Shown: positions 11,578-20,059 of the stretch, piece after piece
How the letters are laid out: the number at the start of each line of letters is the position of its first letter
Numbering within the stretch: the stretch's first letter is position 1
From: Caldichromatium japonicum
Lineage (GTDB): Bacteria; Pseudomonadota; Gammaproteobacteria; Chromatiales; Chromatiaceae
NCBI RefSeq assembly: GCF_011290485.1
Contig: NZ_CP048029.1
Span: 1,994,501 to 2,058,500 of the forward strand
Length of the DNA stretch: 64,000 nucleotides
Direction of reading: 5' to 3'
Program-made: the position numbers and the translations under genes
Notes under the pieces: generated by a model
What the model was told of the DNA's origin: nothing
Database searches by the model: none
Seen by the model: the letters and a program-made list of their open reading frames with translations, nothing else

Positions 11578-11600
11578 TAGGGTGCGCATTGCGCGCCCTA
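11578..11600. repeat. Palindromic repeat, family A, copy 1
   Basis: TAGGGTGCGCATTGCGCGCCCTA lies 6 bases after the stop codon of the GH26-like gene. Near-identical copies occur at 30596-30617 and 47077-47101, each directly downstream of a gene. The stem is GC-rich without a T-run. Confidence 0.8.
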
Positions 11601-11663
11601 CCCGAGCGGGCAGCGTAGCATTGACAATGCCCTCTCAAGGATAAGGACACGCCGATTCTTGCG

Positions 11664-11837
11664 GACAAAGCATCACCCCGATCCACCGCTCTGCAAATAA
11701 ATCAGCGTGTCCTTAAGCACATCACCCTGAGCCTCATCCGCCTTGACCCTATCCAGCGCAAGGGCAGGATCAAGGTTCGTCGCTCTATCGCTTCCACCTG
11801 GGACGATGACCGCGCCGAGCTCCTCGGACTGAGCTAA
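11664..11837 (+). pseudogene. ISAs1-type transposase C-terminal remnant
   Basis: The frame from about 11664 to TAA 11835-11837 reads QINQRVLKHITLSLIRLDP, then GRIKVRRSIASTWDDDRAELLGLS. This matches the usual end of ISAs1-family DDE transposases (lr-iaLnLlr-d, then gik-kR-aawDddyl). No start codon or catalytic part remains, so it is a fossil about 58 codons long. It sits between the GH26-like gene and potD. Confidence 0.6.
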
Positions 11838-11956
11838 CTTTCATGCGATGGCCATGCCGATTTGTCATACCACTGACAGACGCGATCGGTTAGGATGATG
11901 CGCGTTTCACCGCCCCTTTGGGTACCCCTGATCGACCGTTCATCGAGGAGGCCCCC

Positions 11957-13066
11957 GTGTTGCAAGCCAAAACCCTGGGTCTAGCGTTCGTCGTCTCGCT
12001 ACTGCTGGTGAGCGGGCTGCTGCCTGCCCGCGCTGAAGAGCAGACCGTCCATGTCTATAACTGGAACGATTATTTCGCCCCAGATACCCTGACCGGGTTC
12101 GAGAAGGAGACCGGCATTCGCGCCGTCCTCGATCTCTATGACTCGAACGAGGTCCTCGAAGCCAAGCTCTTGGCGGGCTCGAGCGGCTATGACCTCGTCT
12201 TTCCCACGGTGCACCCCTTTGCCGTGCGCCACCTCAAGGCAGGGATCTATCAGCCGCTCGACAAGTCCAAGCTCCCTGGGCTGGAGCGCCTCGACGCCGA
12301 CATCATGGCCAATCTCGCCAAGGTCGATCCGGGTAATCAATATCTTGTCCCCTATATGTGGGGCACTACGGCGCTGGGGATCAATCCGGATAAGGTGCGC
12401 GCGGCCTTAGGCGAGGACACGCCACTAGATACCTGGGGCCTGATCTTCGACCCCGAAAAGGCCAAGAAGCTCGCCGGCTGCGGGATCAGCCTGCTCGATG
12501 ATCCGACCGAGGTCTTTGCCGCGGCCCTGACCTATCTCGGGCGTGATCCCAACAGTCAGGCGCCAGAGGACCTCGAGGTCGCCGCCGAGCTGATCAAGAA
12601 GGTGCGCCCCTATATCCGTTACTTCCATTCGTCGCAATACATCAGCGATCTCGCCAATGGGGCCACCTGTGTCGCACATGGCTATTCGGGCGATATCCTG
12701 CAGGCGCGCGAGCGTGCCGCTGAGGCCAATCAGGGCGTGAGGATCGTCTATCGCATCCCGCGCGAAGGGGCCGTGCTTTGGGTCGATGTCATGGCCATCC
12801 CCAAGGACGCACCCAACCCCGCCGCCGCCCATGCCCTGATCGCCTATCTGCTCAAACCCGAGGTGATCGCTGCGGCCTCGAATCATATCTTCTATGCCAA
12901 CCCCAACTCGGCGGCCACGCCCTTATTGTCGCCTGAGCTGCGCGATGACCCCGAGATCTATCCGCCGCCCGAGGTGCGCGCCCGGCTCTTTACGCCAAGC
13001 GAGCGCAGCGAGCGTGAGATCCGCAACCTCAACCGGTTGTGGACCCGCCTCAAATCAGGCCGCTGA
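11957..13066 (+). CDS. potD: Periplasmic polyamine-binding protein PotD/PotF-like
   Basis: This 369-aa protein captures spermidine or putrescine in the periplasm for the PotABC importer. The start is placed at GTG 11957 because AGGAGG lies 5-6 bases upstream and a clean signal peptide follows (LGLAFVVSLLLVSGLLPARA, cleaved before EE). The mature start QTVHVYNWNDYFAPDTL is typical of the family, followed by GYDLVFPTVH and VPYMWGTTALGIN. It heads a four-gene operon with potA 12 bases downstream. Spermidine versus putrescine preference cannot be decided. Confidence 0.93.
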   Translation: MLQAKTLGLAFVVSLLLVSGLLPARAEEQTVHVYNWNDYFAPDTLTGFEKETGIRAVLDLYDSNEVLEAKLLAGSSGYDLVFPTVHPFAVRHLKAGIYQPLDKSKLPGLERLDADIMANLAKVDPGNQYLVPYMWGTTALGINPDKVRAALGEDTPLDTWGLIFDPEKAKKLAGCGISLLDDPTEVFAAALTYLGRDPNSQAPEDLEVAAELIKKVRPYIRYFHSSQYISDLANGATCVAHGYSGDILQARERAAEANQGVRIVYRIPREGAVLWVDVMAIPKDAPNPAAAHALIAYLLKPEVIAAASNHIFYANPNSAATPLLSPELRDDPEIYPPPEVRARLFTPSERSEREIRNLNRLWTRLKSGR

Positions 13067-13078
13067 TGGAGTTGGGCC

Positions 13079-14221
13079 GTGTCTAACGGCGCCCCTGGCC
13101 GTCACCCCCTCGAGCCTTGGCAGGACCCCAAGGCCAAGCCCTATGTCCGCATCGACCGCGTCACTAAAAAGTTCGGCGACCTCTATGCGGTTGATGATGT
13201 GACGCTCGAGATCTATCAAGGCGAGTTCTTTTCGCTGTTGGGCAGCTCGGGCTGCGGCAAAACCACGTTGTTGCGTCTGCTGGCGGGCCTCGAGTACCCC
13301 ACCAGCGGGCGGATCTATATCGACGGGGCGGACGTCACCGATGTCCCACCCTATTCACGCCCCGTGAACATGATGTTTCAGTCATACGCGCTCTTTCCGC
13401 ACATGACGGTGGAGCAGAACATCGAGTTCGGGCTGAAACAAGACCGCCTGCCTCGGCGGGAGCGCAAGGAGCGGGTCGATGAGATGCTTGAGCTCTTAAA
13501 GATCACCCCCTTGCGCAAGCGCCGGCCTGATCAGCTCTCGGGCGGCCAGCGCCAGCGGGTGGCGCTTGCCAGAAGCCTCGCCAAGCACCCCAAGCTCCTC
13601 TTGCTCGATGAACCCCTGGGAGCGCTCGACAAACGGCTGCGCGAGAACACCCAGTTCGAGCTAGTCAATCTACAAGAGCGCCTGGGGACGACCTTCATCA
13701 CCGTCACCCACGACCAGGAGGAGGCCATGACCATGTCCAGCCGGATCGCGGTCATGGATGCTGGGCAGATCATGCAGGTCGATACCCCAACCGCGATCTA
13801 TGAGTTCCCCAACAGCCGTTTTGTGGCCGAGTTTATTGGCTCGGTCAATCTCTTCGAGGGCAAGGTCATCGACCTGCAAGGGGATGACTTCTTGATCGAG
13901 GCCCAGTTTGGGGGCCTGATGCGCATGCGTAGCCTGCAACCCCATCCCATCGGCACACCGGTTGTCGTAGCGATCCGCCCGGAAAAGCTTCGCCTGTGTC
14001 AGACCCCGCCGAGCAACGGCGGGGTCAATCAGCTCAAAGGGGTGGTCGAAGACATCGCCTATCTCGGCGATGTCTCGATCTATCGTCTGCGCACCCCCAA
14101 TGGCCCCTTGGTCGAGATGACCCTCACCAACATCCAGCCGCGCACCGAACAGGTCCTGACCTGGGAGCAGGAGGTCTGGGTCGAGTGGTCGCCGACCAGC
14201 GGCGTGGTCTTGACCGACTAA
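13079..14221 (+). CDS. potA: Polyamine ABC transporter ATPase PotA
   Basis: This 380-aa ATPase drives polyamine import. Walker A is GSSGCGKTTLLRLLAG, the Q-loop MMFQSYALFPHMTVEQN, the signature LSGGQRQRVALARSLA and Walker B LLLLDEPLGALD. A C-terminal TOBE-type domain (about 270-375) carries regulatory sequence as in PotA/FbpC. The start is GTG at 13079. Order potD-potA-potB-potC differs from the E. coli potABCD order, but the gene set is complete. Confidence 0.95.
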   Translation: MSNGAPGRHPLEPWQDPKAKPYVRIDRVTKKFGDLYAVDDVTLEIYQGEFFSLLGSSGCGKTTLLRLLAGLEYPTSGRIYIDGADVTDVPPYSRPVNMMFQSYALFPHMTVEQNIEFGLKQDRLPRRERKERVDEMLELLKITPLRKRRPDQLSGGQRQRVALARSLAKHPKLLLLDEPLGALDKRLRENTQFELVNLQERLGTTFITVTHDQEEAMTMSSRIAVMDAGQIMQVDTPTAIYEFPNSRFVAEFIGSVNLFEGKVIDLQGDDFLIEAQFGGLMRMRSLQPHPIGTPVVVAIRPEKLRLCQTPPSNGGVNQLKGVVEDIAYLGDVSIYRLRTPNGPLVEMTLTNIQPRTEQVLTWEQEVWVEWSPTSGVVLTD

Positions 14222-14225
14222 GGCC

Positions 14226-15131
14226 ATGAAACCGCAAACCACAAGCGATGAGGAACGTCGGCTCGGGCGGCTGAGCAATATCGGCCTGCCTTATCTGTGG
14301 CTGGGGCTTTTTTTCCTCTTGCCCTTTGTCATCGTGCTGCGCATCAGTCTGGCCGAGCCCGCGCTCACCCAGCCGCCCTATACGGCGCTCTGGGAGTGGG
14401 TCGATGGGATGCTCGAGATCCGGCTCAACCTCAGGAACTTTCAGCTCATCTATGAGGACCAGCTCTATCTCCAGGCGCTGTTGAACTCGCTCTGGGTGGC
14501 CTTGGTCGGGACCCTGGGGTGTCTGCTCCTCGGCTATCCCATGGCCTATGCGATCGCGACCGCGCCCGAACACCGGCGCATCCCGCTTCTCATGCTGATC
14601 ATCCTGCCCTTTTGGACCTCGTTCTTGATCCGTGTCTATGCCTGGATTGGTATCCTCAACGCCAACGGCCTGCTCAACGGCTTTTTGCTGTGGCTGGGGG
14701 TGATCAATGAGCCGTTGAAGATCCTGCATACCCAGAGCGCGGTCTATGTTGGGGTGATCTATTCCTATCTACCGTTCATGATCCTGCCGCTCTATGCTAA
14801 TCTCACCCGGCTCGATCGGACCCTATTGGAGGCGGCGGCGGATCTGGGATGCCGGCCATGGTGTGCATTCTGGCGGATCACCTTTCCCCTGACCCTGCCC
14901 GGGGTCATCGCCGGCAGCATGCTGGTCTTCATCCCAGTGGTCGGCGAGTTCGTGATCCCCGATCTGCTCGGCAATCCAGGCAGCCTCATGGTCGGCCAAT
15001 TGATGTGGACCGAGTTCTTTGCCAATAAGGACTGGCCACTGGCTGCAGCCCTAGCGATCGTGCTGCTGACGATCCTGGTTGTGCCCTTTGTCATCATGCA
15101 GCGCCTGCAACAAGAAGACGAGGTGACCTAG
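14226..15131 (+). CDS. potB: Polyamine ABC transporter permease PotB
   Basis: This is a 301-aa inner-membrane permease with six predicted TM helices. The EAA loop, which docks on PotA, reads LEAAADLGCRPWCAFWRITF near residue 200. It starts 4 bases after potA and ends 1 base before potC, consistent with translational coupling. Length and sequence are typical of the PotB/PotH subfamily. Confidence 0.95.
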   Translation: MKPQTTSDEERRLGRLSNIGLPYLWLGLFFLLPFVIVLRISLAEPALTQPPYTALWEWVDGMLEIRLNLRNFQLIYEDQLYLQALLNSLWVALVGTLGCLLLGYPMAYAIATAPEHRRIPLLMLIILPFWTSFLIRVYAWIGILNANGLLNGFLLWLGVINEPLKILHTQSAVYVGVIYSYLPFMILPLYANLTRLDRTLLEAAADLGCRPWCAFWRITFPLTLPGVIAGSMLVFIPVVGEFVIPDLLGNPGSLMVGQLMWTEFFANKDWPLAAALAIVLLTILVVPFVIMQRLQQEDEVT

Positions 15132-15132
15132 C

Positions 15133-15924
15133 ATGGGACGCAGGTCCTGGCCCTTGCTCAGCGTCCTAGCCTTCGGCTATGCGTTTTTATATATCCCGAT
15201 CGCCCTCCTGATCCTGTATTCGTTCAACGAATCGCGCCTGGTCACCGTCTGGTCGGGCTTTTCGCTCAAGTGGTATCGGGAGCTTTTGCACAACCGCCAG
15301 CTCCTCGAGGCCGCCTGGCTGAGCGTGCGCATCGCCGCAGTCAATGCCACGGTCGCTGTGGTTCTAGGGACCCTAGCCGCCAATGCCCTGGTGCGTCACC
15401 CGCGCTTTCGTGGGCGCACCCTGTTTGAGCTGCTTCTTGCCGCGCCCCTGGTGATGCCGGATGTGATCATCGGCCTGTCGCTGTTATTGCTGTTTGTCGC
15501 CATGCAGCAGACCATCGGCTGGCCGGGGGGTCGAGGATTCACCACCATCACCATCGCCCATATCACCTTCAGCCTTGCTTATGTCGCGGTCGTGGTACGC
15601 TCGCGCTTGATGCGCATGGACCGCTCGCTCGAAGAGGCGGCGATGGACCTGGGGGCGCGCCCGCTGACCGTCTATCTCCAGATCACTCTGCCTTTGATCG
15701 CACCGGCCCTGCTGTCGGGCTGGCTGTTGGCCTTCACCCTCTCGCTCGATGACCTGGTGATCGCGAGCTTCGTCTCCGGCCCAGGCGCAACCACCCTGCC
15801 CATGGTGATCTATTCGAGCGTACGCATGGGGGTCTCACCGCAGATCAATGCCTTGGCGACCCTGATCGTCTGCTTGGTTGCGATCGCCGTCCTGATCGCC
15901 GGTTCATCCATGCGGCGGCGGTGA
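15133..15924 (+). CDS. potC: Polyamine ABC transporter permease PotC
   Basis: This 263-aa inner-membrane permease pairs with PotB. The first helix is LLSVLAFGYAFLYIPIALLI, followed by the family signature SFNESRLVTVWSGFSLKWY. The EAA loop is EEAAMDLGARPLTVYLQITL near residue 170. SLDDLVIASFVSGPG is the usual late periplasmic block. It is the last gene of the pot operon. Confidence 0.95.
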   Translation: MGRRSWPLLSVLAFGYAFLYIPIALLILYSFNESRLVTVWSGFSLKWYRELLHNRQLLEAAWLSVRIAAVNATVAVVLGTLAANALVRHPRFRGRTLFELLLAAPLVMPDVIIGLSLLLLFVAMQQTIGWPGGRGFTTITIAHITFSLAYVAVVVRSRLMRMDRSLEEAAMDLGARPLTVYLQITLPLIAPALLSGWLLAFTLSLDDLVIASFVSGPGATTLPMVIYSSVRMGVSPQINALATLIVCLVAIAVLIAGSSMRRR

Positions 15925-15990
15925 GGGTGAGCATGGGCACGATGTGCTCGCCTTACCATCTACCAGTGACGGCGAGGGCCTGAGGACGAC

Positions 15991-17052
15991 ATGACGACAC
16001 GAAACGAGATCGAGCTCATCCAGCCTGACGATTGGCATCTCCATCTGCGCGACGGTCCCGAGCTTGCTGCTGTGGTGGGCTTTAGCGCCCGCATCTTTGG
16101 TCGTGCCATCGTCATGCCCAACCTCAGACCGCCGGTGACCACGACCGAGCAGGCACTTGCCTATCGCGACCGCATCCGCGCAGCCTTGCCTTCCGACAGC
16201 CGGTTTCAGCCCCTGATGACCCTGTATCTCACCGACCGGACGGCGCCCGAAGAGATCGAGCGCGCCAAAGCAAGCGGTGCGGTCTTTGCGTGTAAGCTCT
16301 ATCCCGCCGGTGCCACCACCCATGCGGACCAGGGGGTCACCGACATCTGGCGCCTGCAGCCTGTCTTCGAGGCCATGCGTGCAGTGGAGATGCCTTTGCT
16401 CATCCACGGCGAGGTGGTCGATCCGCAGGTGGACATCTTCGATCGCGAATCGGCCTTCATCGAGCAGGTCCTACGCCCGCTGATAAAGCGGGTGCCGGGG
16501 CTTAAGATCGTGCTCGAACACGTCACCACCGCCGAGGCGGTGAATGCGGTGCGCTCAGGGCCGGAGACCCTGGCTGCCACCATCACGGCGCATCACCTGC
16601 TCTATAACCGCAACGCCATGCTTGCAGGCGGCATCCGCCCCCATTTCTATTGTCTGCCGGTGCTCAAACGCGAGCGCCATCGGCTTGTGCTCATCGAGGC
16701 GGTGACCAGCGGCGACCCCAGGTTTTTCCTAGGGACCGACAGCGCACCGCATTCTCGCAGGGCCAAGGAGATGGCCTGCGGCTGCGCCGGGATCTTTACT
16801 GCCCATGCCGCCTTGGAACTCTATGCCGAGGTCTTTGAACAGGCCGGCGCCTTGGATCGCCTCGAGGGGTTTGCCAGCCGACATGGACCTGATTTTTATG
16901 GCCTGCCGCGCAATCTGGGGCGGGTCTGTCTGCGCAAAGAACCCTGGACGGTACCCTCGATATATGAGTTTGGCGATGATCGTCTGATCCCGCTCCGCGC
17001 CAATGAGACGATTGCCTGGCACTCGGCCTTGTGCTCACCCAACCGCTGCTGA
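15991..17052 (+). CDS. pyrC: Dihydroorotase PyrC (class II)
   Basis: This 353-aa enzyme cyclises carbamoyl aspartate to dihydroorotate in pyrimidine synthesis. Metal ligands are visible: HLHLRDG (HxH, residues about 16-18), the Lys of [12 protein letters not shown] expected to be carboxylated, His in LLIHGEV and LEHVTT, and Asp in GTDSAPH. Length and order match the E. coli-type class II enzymes. It follows potC by 66 bases on the same strand but is functionally unrelated. Confidence 0.97.
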   Translation: MTTRNEIELIQPDDWHLHLRDGPELAAVVGFSARIFGRAIVMPNLRPPVTTTEQALAYRDRIRAALPSDSRFQPLMTLYLTDRTAPEEIERAKASGAVFACKLYPAGATTHADQGVTDIWRLQPVFEAMRAVEMPLLIHGEVVDPQVDIFDRESAFIEQVLRPLIKRVPGLKIVLEHVTTAEAVNAVRSGPETLAATITAHHLLYNRNAMLAGGIRPHFYCLPVLKRERHRLVLIEAVTSGDPRFFLGTDSAPHSRRAKEMACGCAGIFTAHAALELYAEVFEQAGALDRLEGFASRHGPDFYGLPRNLGRVCLRKEPWTVPSIYEFGDDRLIPLRANETIAWHSALCSPNRC

Positions 17053-17176
17053 ATCAACCCTGATTAGATTCGGCCATTTTTTTGACAAGGGTTTCAGAAA
17101 GCGTGGGTCTATCAGCAGTTGATCACCCTTGTTGCCGGCGGTTGCAGTCAAAGAGGTCTAGTCGATCTGTTTCGAA

Positions 17177-17737
17177 TCAATCATCCCCTGGCCGCAACCG
17201 CTTGAACAGCTCCCGCCTGGAGATTTCGCGCTGGAGCGGGCAGTCGCGACGCGCAGCCTCCATGTGCTCATCGCGCACACGGATGACATCGGCCCAGGCG
17301 GCGAAGACTGCATCGGCATCGGGATAGGGCTCCAGATTGAGACAAATGGGCTGTAAAAGATAATGTCCTAACCCCTGGAGATAGCCGAGATGGGCCTGTT
17401 GCGGCTGACCGAGGAGGTCAAAACACATACGGGGGCCGAGCACCTGATATGCCGCCCCTTGCTGTTCTGCCGCCGACCAGCCTGTAGGTAGCTCGATTGC
17501 CGGCACCCGCAGGGGGAAAAACAGGCGCGCCAGCATCCAGGGGGTCAGAAGCAGCAGTGCCCGCCAGTCATCGATCCGGCGCAAGGCGCGGACCTCAATC
17601 GGCAGTTTGGGGTTGAGCATAGGGTCGCCGGCTAGGATCTCGTTGCGCAGTGCGGCGTGGAGCGCAATGACCCGCTCAACCAATGCCCGATCATCGTCGA
17701 GCTCCTGAAAGAGCTGCCAGGATGGTTCAATCAGCAT
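17177..17737 (-). CDS. HybE-like assembly chaperone
   Basis: This 186-aa protein (start ATG 17737, MLIEPSWQLFQEL) overlaps the TorD-like gene by 11 bases. The pattern NPKLPIEV, then WRALLLLTPWMLARLFFP, GYLQGLGHYLLQPI and the terminal SRRELFKRL matches the HybE family ([NiFe]-hydrogenase Tat-substrate chaperones: NP-L-vea, lgvlvTPW, LFsPm, SRRdll). No hydrogenase gene is present in this window. Its place at the end of a molybdoenzyme operon suggests it helps assembly of that enzyme instead. The start was moved inside the longer open frame because the upstream part is antisense-like within the torD gene. Confidence 0.55.
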   Translation of the reverse strand: MLIEPSWQLFQELDDDRALVERVIALHAALRNEILAGDPMLNPKLPIEVRALRRIDDWRALLLLTPWMLARLFFPLRVPAIELPTGWSAAEQQGAAYQVLGPRMCFDLLGQPQQAHLGYLQGLGHYLLQPICLNLEPYPDADAVFAAWADVIRVRDEHMEAARRDCPLQREISRRELFKRLRPGDD

Positions 17738-18329
17738 GACTGCACCCTGCACACAGTTGAGCGAGCTGTGCGCCAAGCTGCCGGTATAACAGCAACTGGG
17801 TCTGGACCTGTAGATCGGCGGCAAAACGCGGCAGCCAGCGGCACAGATGCTCCTCCCACAGCTCAGTGGCAAGGGCTAGGGGATCTGCAGTGGATGTTGG
17901 CCAGGTTGTCAGCCCCTTGCCGCCCGCAGGCGCCTCTGTCCCAGCTGAATAGGCCCTTCCCCTGTCCGCCAGATAGGCAGCGCACTCGAGCTGGGTGCCC
18001 AGATAGTCGGCAGGCATGGACTGGGCCTCGAGGCCGATGCGCCGATAGAGGTCTTGTAATGAGTGAACAGCCTGGCCGTGCATCGATCCCTCGCGATAGG
18101 CCGACTCATAGGGCGGGCACGGCGTCTGCGGATAACCGACGAGGAACAGCCGGGTATATTCGGCCTGCCAGTGATCGAGGGATAGGGACTCGAGTTCGGC
18201 GATGGCCTCGCCCAGCCAAGGCTCTTGGGTAGCCAGCTCCCACAGCACGGCGATGGCCTCGGTCTCGGGAAAGGCCAACAGGAGAGCTAGTCGGCGCAGA
18301 TGGGCAGGGTCAGGCGATACGCTCCGCAT
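17727..18329 (-). CDS. TorD/NarJ/DmsD-type molybdoenzyme chaperone
   Basis: This 200-aa, mostly helical protein begins MRSVSPDPAHLRRLALLLAF and has the family core EYTRLFLVGYPQTPCPPYES (about residues 59-78), close to the E/DY-rlF-g-----PyES signature, followed by PADYLGTQLECAAYL. TorD-family proteins bind the apo catalytic subunit and its Tat signal until the cofactor is inserted. It lies downstream of the three structural genes on the same strand, so its partner is very likely the molybdoenzyme at 20060-22837. Confidence 0.85.
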   Translation of the reverse strand: MRSVSPDPAHLRRLALLLAFPETEAIAVLWELATQEPWLGEAIAELESLSLDHWQAEYTRLFLVGYPQTPCPPYESAYREGSMHGQAVHSLQDLYRRIGLEAQSMPADYLGTQLECAAYLADRGRAYSAGTEAPAGGKGLTTWPTSTADPLALATELWEEHLCRWLPRFAADLQVQTQLLLYRQLGAQLAQLCAGCSHAD

Positions 18330-18465
18330 GAAAGATAGGTCTCCTATCCGGCAGCCCCGAGCCTTCCTTTATGCCCACTCAGCGCCCATGCATGGCATAG
18401 ACCACCTATTGCCCCCTGCCCTGCCCAGCCACATGAGAGACCACGGCCCCCTTCTGCAGCCATCC

Positions 18466-19425
18466 TCACCAGGGATAGGCATAGACCCCGGCGTACATGA
18501 AATAATGCCGCAAGAGATACCCGCCGATCAGCACCAGCACCGAGGCAGTGAGGATCGGTACGCGGCTTCGCCAGCCCTGGATCACACCTTTGAGCTCCAA
18601 GAAGAAGGGCGCGATCAGGCCGAAGCCGATGAACCCCACCACCCAGCCGTAATCGTTCCAAAGTAGCTCGAGCGAGCGCACCGCCGATTCTGAGCCGTTC
18701 TTCAGATATTGATATAGCGAAAACAGGACGACGAGCTCAGCGGCGATCAACACCAGGTCGATGCGCTCATAAAGCACCCGCACATGCTCATGCGCCTGAT
18801 CGTGCATGAGCGTATACATCACGACCAAGAGAAAGGCCATGGCGGTCGAGAAGGCCGAGATGGTAAAGAGCAAGGGGACTGCTGGGTTGTGCCAAAGGGG
18901 AACGGCCGGGAAGGATTGGAGCAACAAACCCGTATAAACAGCGACTCCGACCCCATTGACAACGGCGAGCCACCCCACCGCCCGCCGGAACCGTTTGACC
19001 AAGTGGGCGATACCAATGACGAAGGGTTGATCGATGAGCCCACGGATGAACGGAACCTTGCGCGGAAAATCGGTCTCGCGCACGTAGGGCAGGGCATAAA
19101 GGATGCCCCAGACCATCATCCAGATGATGAACTGGGTCCCCCAGGCGATCCAGGCATCGGGTTTGTGGAATAACACCAAGGGATTAAGGACATTAATCAC
19201 CGCAAATTTGTCGAGCAGATGGCCAAAGAGCATCAATGAACCCAAGGCCAATAAGACCACCCCAGCCCCTGCGCCCCAGATCACGAGCCCGCGATCGGGT
19301 TTGAGATACATATCGGTGAGAAAGGTCACCGCCAGGGTCGCTGCCCCCAGACCCCCGAAGTAGAGATAGATCGCCAACCACCAGGTCCAGATCTCCTGGG
19401 TTGTATAGGTCATGTTGACGTCCAT
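18466..19425 (-). CDS. NrfD/PsrC-type quinone-interacting membrane anchor
   Basis: This 319-aa membrane protein has about eight hydrophobic segments, for example IWTWWLAIYLYFGGLGAATL at the N-terminus and VPILTASVLVLIGGYLLRHY at the C-terminus. It corresponds to the C subunit of Psr/Phs/Ttr-like complexes, which exchanges electrons with the quinone pool. I chose ATG 19425, 2 bases after the stop of the Fe-S gene; the open frame runs further upstream inside that gene. A second ATG at 19413 is possible. About 136 bases separate it from the torD-like gene. Confidence 0.9.
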   Translation of the reverse strand: MDVNMTYTTQEIWTWWLAIYLYFGGLGAATLAVTFLTDMYLKPDRGLVIWGAGAGVVLLALGSLMLFGHLLDKFAVINVLNPLVLFHKPDAWIAWGTQFIIWMMVWGILYALPYVRETDFPRKVPFIRGLIDQPFVIGIAHLVKRFRRAVGWLAVVNGVGVAVYTGLLLQSFPAVPLWHNPAVPLLFTISAFSTAMAFLLVVMYTLMHDQAHEHVRVLYERIDLVLIAAELVVLFSLYQYLKNGSESAVRSLELLWNDYGWVVGFIGFGLIAPFFLELKGVIQGWRSRVPILTASVLVLIGGYLLRHYFMYAGVYAYPW

Positions 19426-19427
19426 GG

Positions 19428-20045
19428 TTAACCCCTCCAGCGGATGTCGTCGATGTAATAGACATTGGGCCGGGTGCCGATGTGCGGCATCAGGGGCCGG
19501 GCCACCCCGCTGGCCACCATCTGGGCGATGGGATCCTCTGGGTCGTCCAGGTCGCCGAACAGCCGCGCTGACCCCACGCAGGTCTCGACACAGGCCGGTT
19601 TGAGTCCCTGTTCGACCCGGTGATCGCAAAACGAGCATTTATCGACGCTGGGCCGGCGGCGCCGGTAATCCGACCCATAAAAGGCACGTCCTTCTTTGAC
19701 ATCTGCCCAACTGACCTCGACCCGCGCCTGATAGGGACAGGCCATGGCGCAGGCGCGGCAGCCCATGCACAGGTCCTGATCGACCATGACGATCCCGTTG
19801 GGTTTCTTATAGGTTGCGCCCGTAGGACAGACGGTCATGCAGGGTGGGTTGTCGCAATGATTGCATAACCTTGGGAAGAACCGGCGGTGTACGTCTGAGC
19901 CTAGGCCGATCTCTTTGTCATGCACATAGGTGCGCCACTTGTTTTTGTCCCAGACCGGTGTCTGGTTTTCCATCGCGCAGGCAGCCATACAGGCATTGCA
20001 GCCGACGCAGGTGTTGAGGTCGATGACCATGGCATAGTGCGTCAT
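19428..20045 (-). CDS. Four-cluster ferredoxin-type electron transfer subunit
   Basis: This 205-aa protein carries four cysteine motifs for [4Fe-4S] clusters: CVGCNACMAAC near the start, CNHCDNPPCMTVCP, CMGCRACAMACP and CSFC...CVETC. It relays electrons between the catalytic subunit and the membrane anchor, as PsrB/PhsB/SoeB/DmsB do. The start is ATG 20045 (MTHYAMVIDL) because GGAGGAG lies about 8 bases upstream; an alternative GTG at 20063 overlaps the preceding stop. Like other B subunits it lacks its own signal and would travel with the Tat-exported A subunit. Confidence 0.93.
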   Translation of the reverse strand: MTHYAMVIDLNTCVGCNACMAACAMENQTPVWDKNKWRTYVHDKEIGLGSDVHRRFFPRLCNHCDNPPCMTVCPTGATYKKPNGIVMVDQDLCMGCRACAMACPYQARVEVSWADVKEGRAFYGSDYRRRRPSVDKCSFCDHRVEQGLKPACVETCVGSARLFGDLDDPEDPIAQMVASGVARPLMPHIGTRPNVYYIDDIRWRG

Positions 20046-20059
20046 GTAAAACTCCTCCG

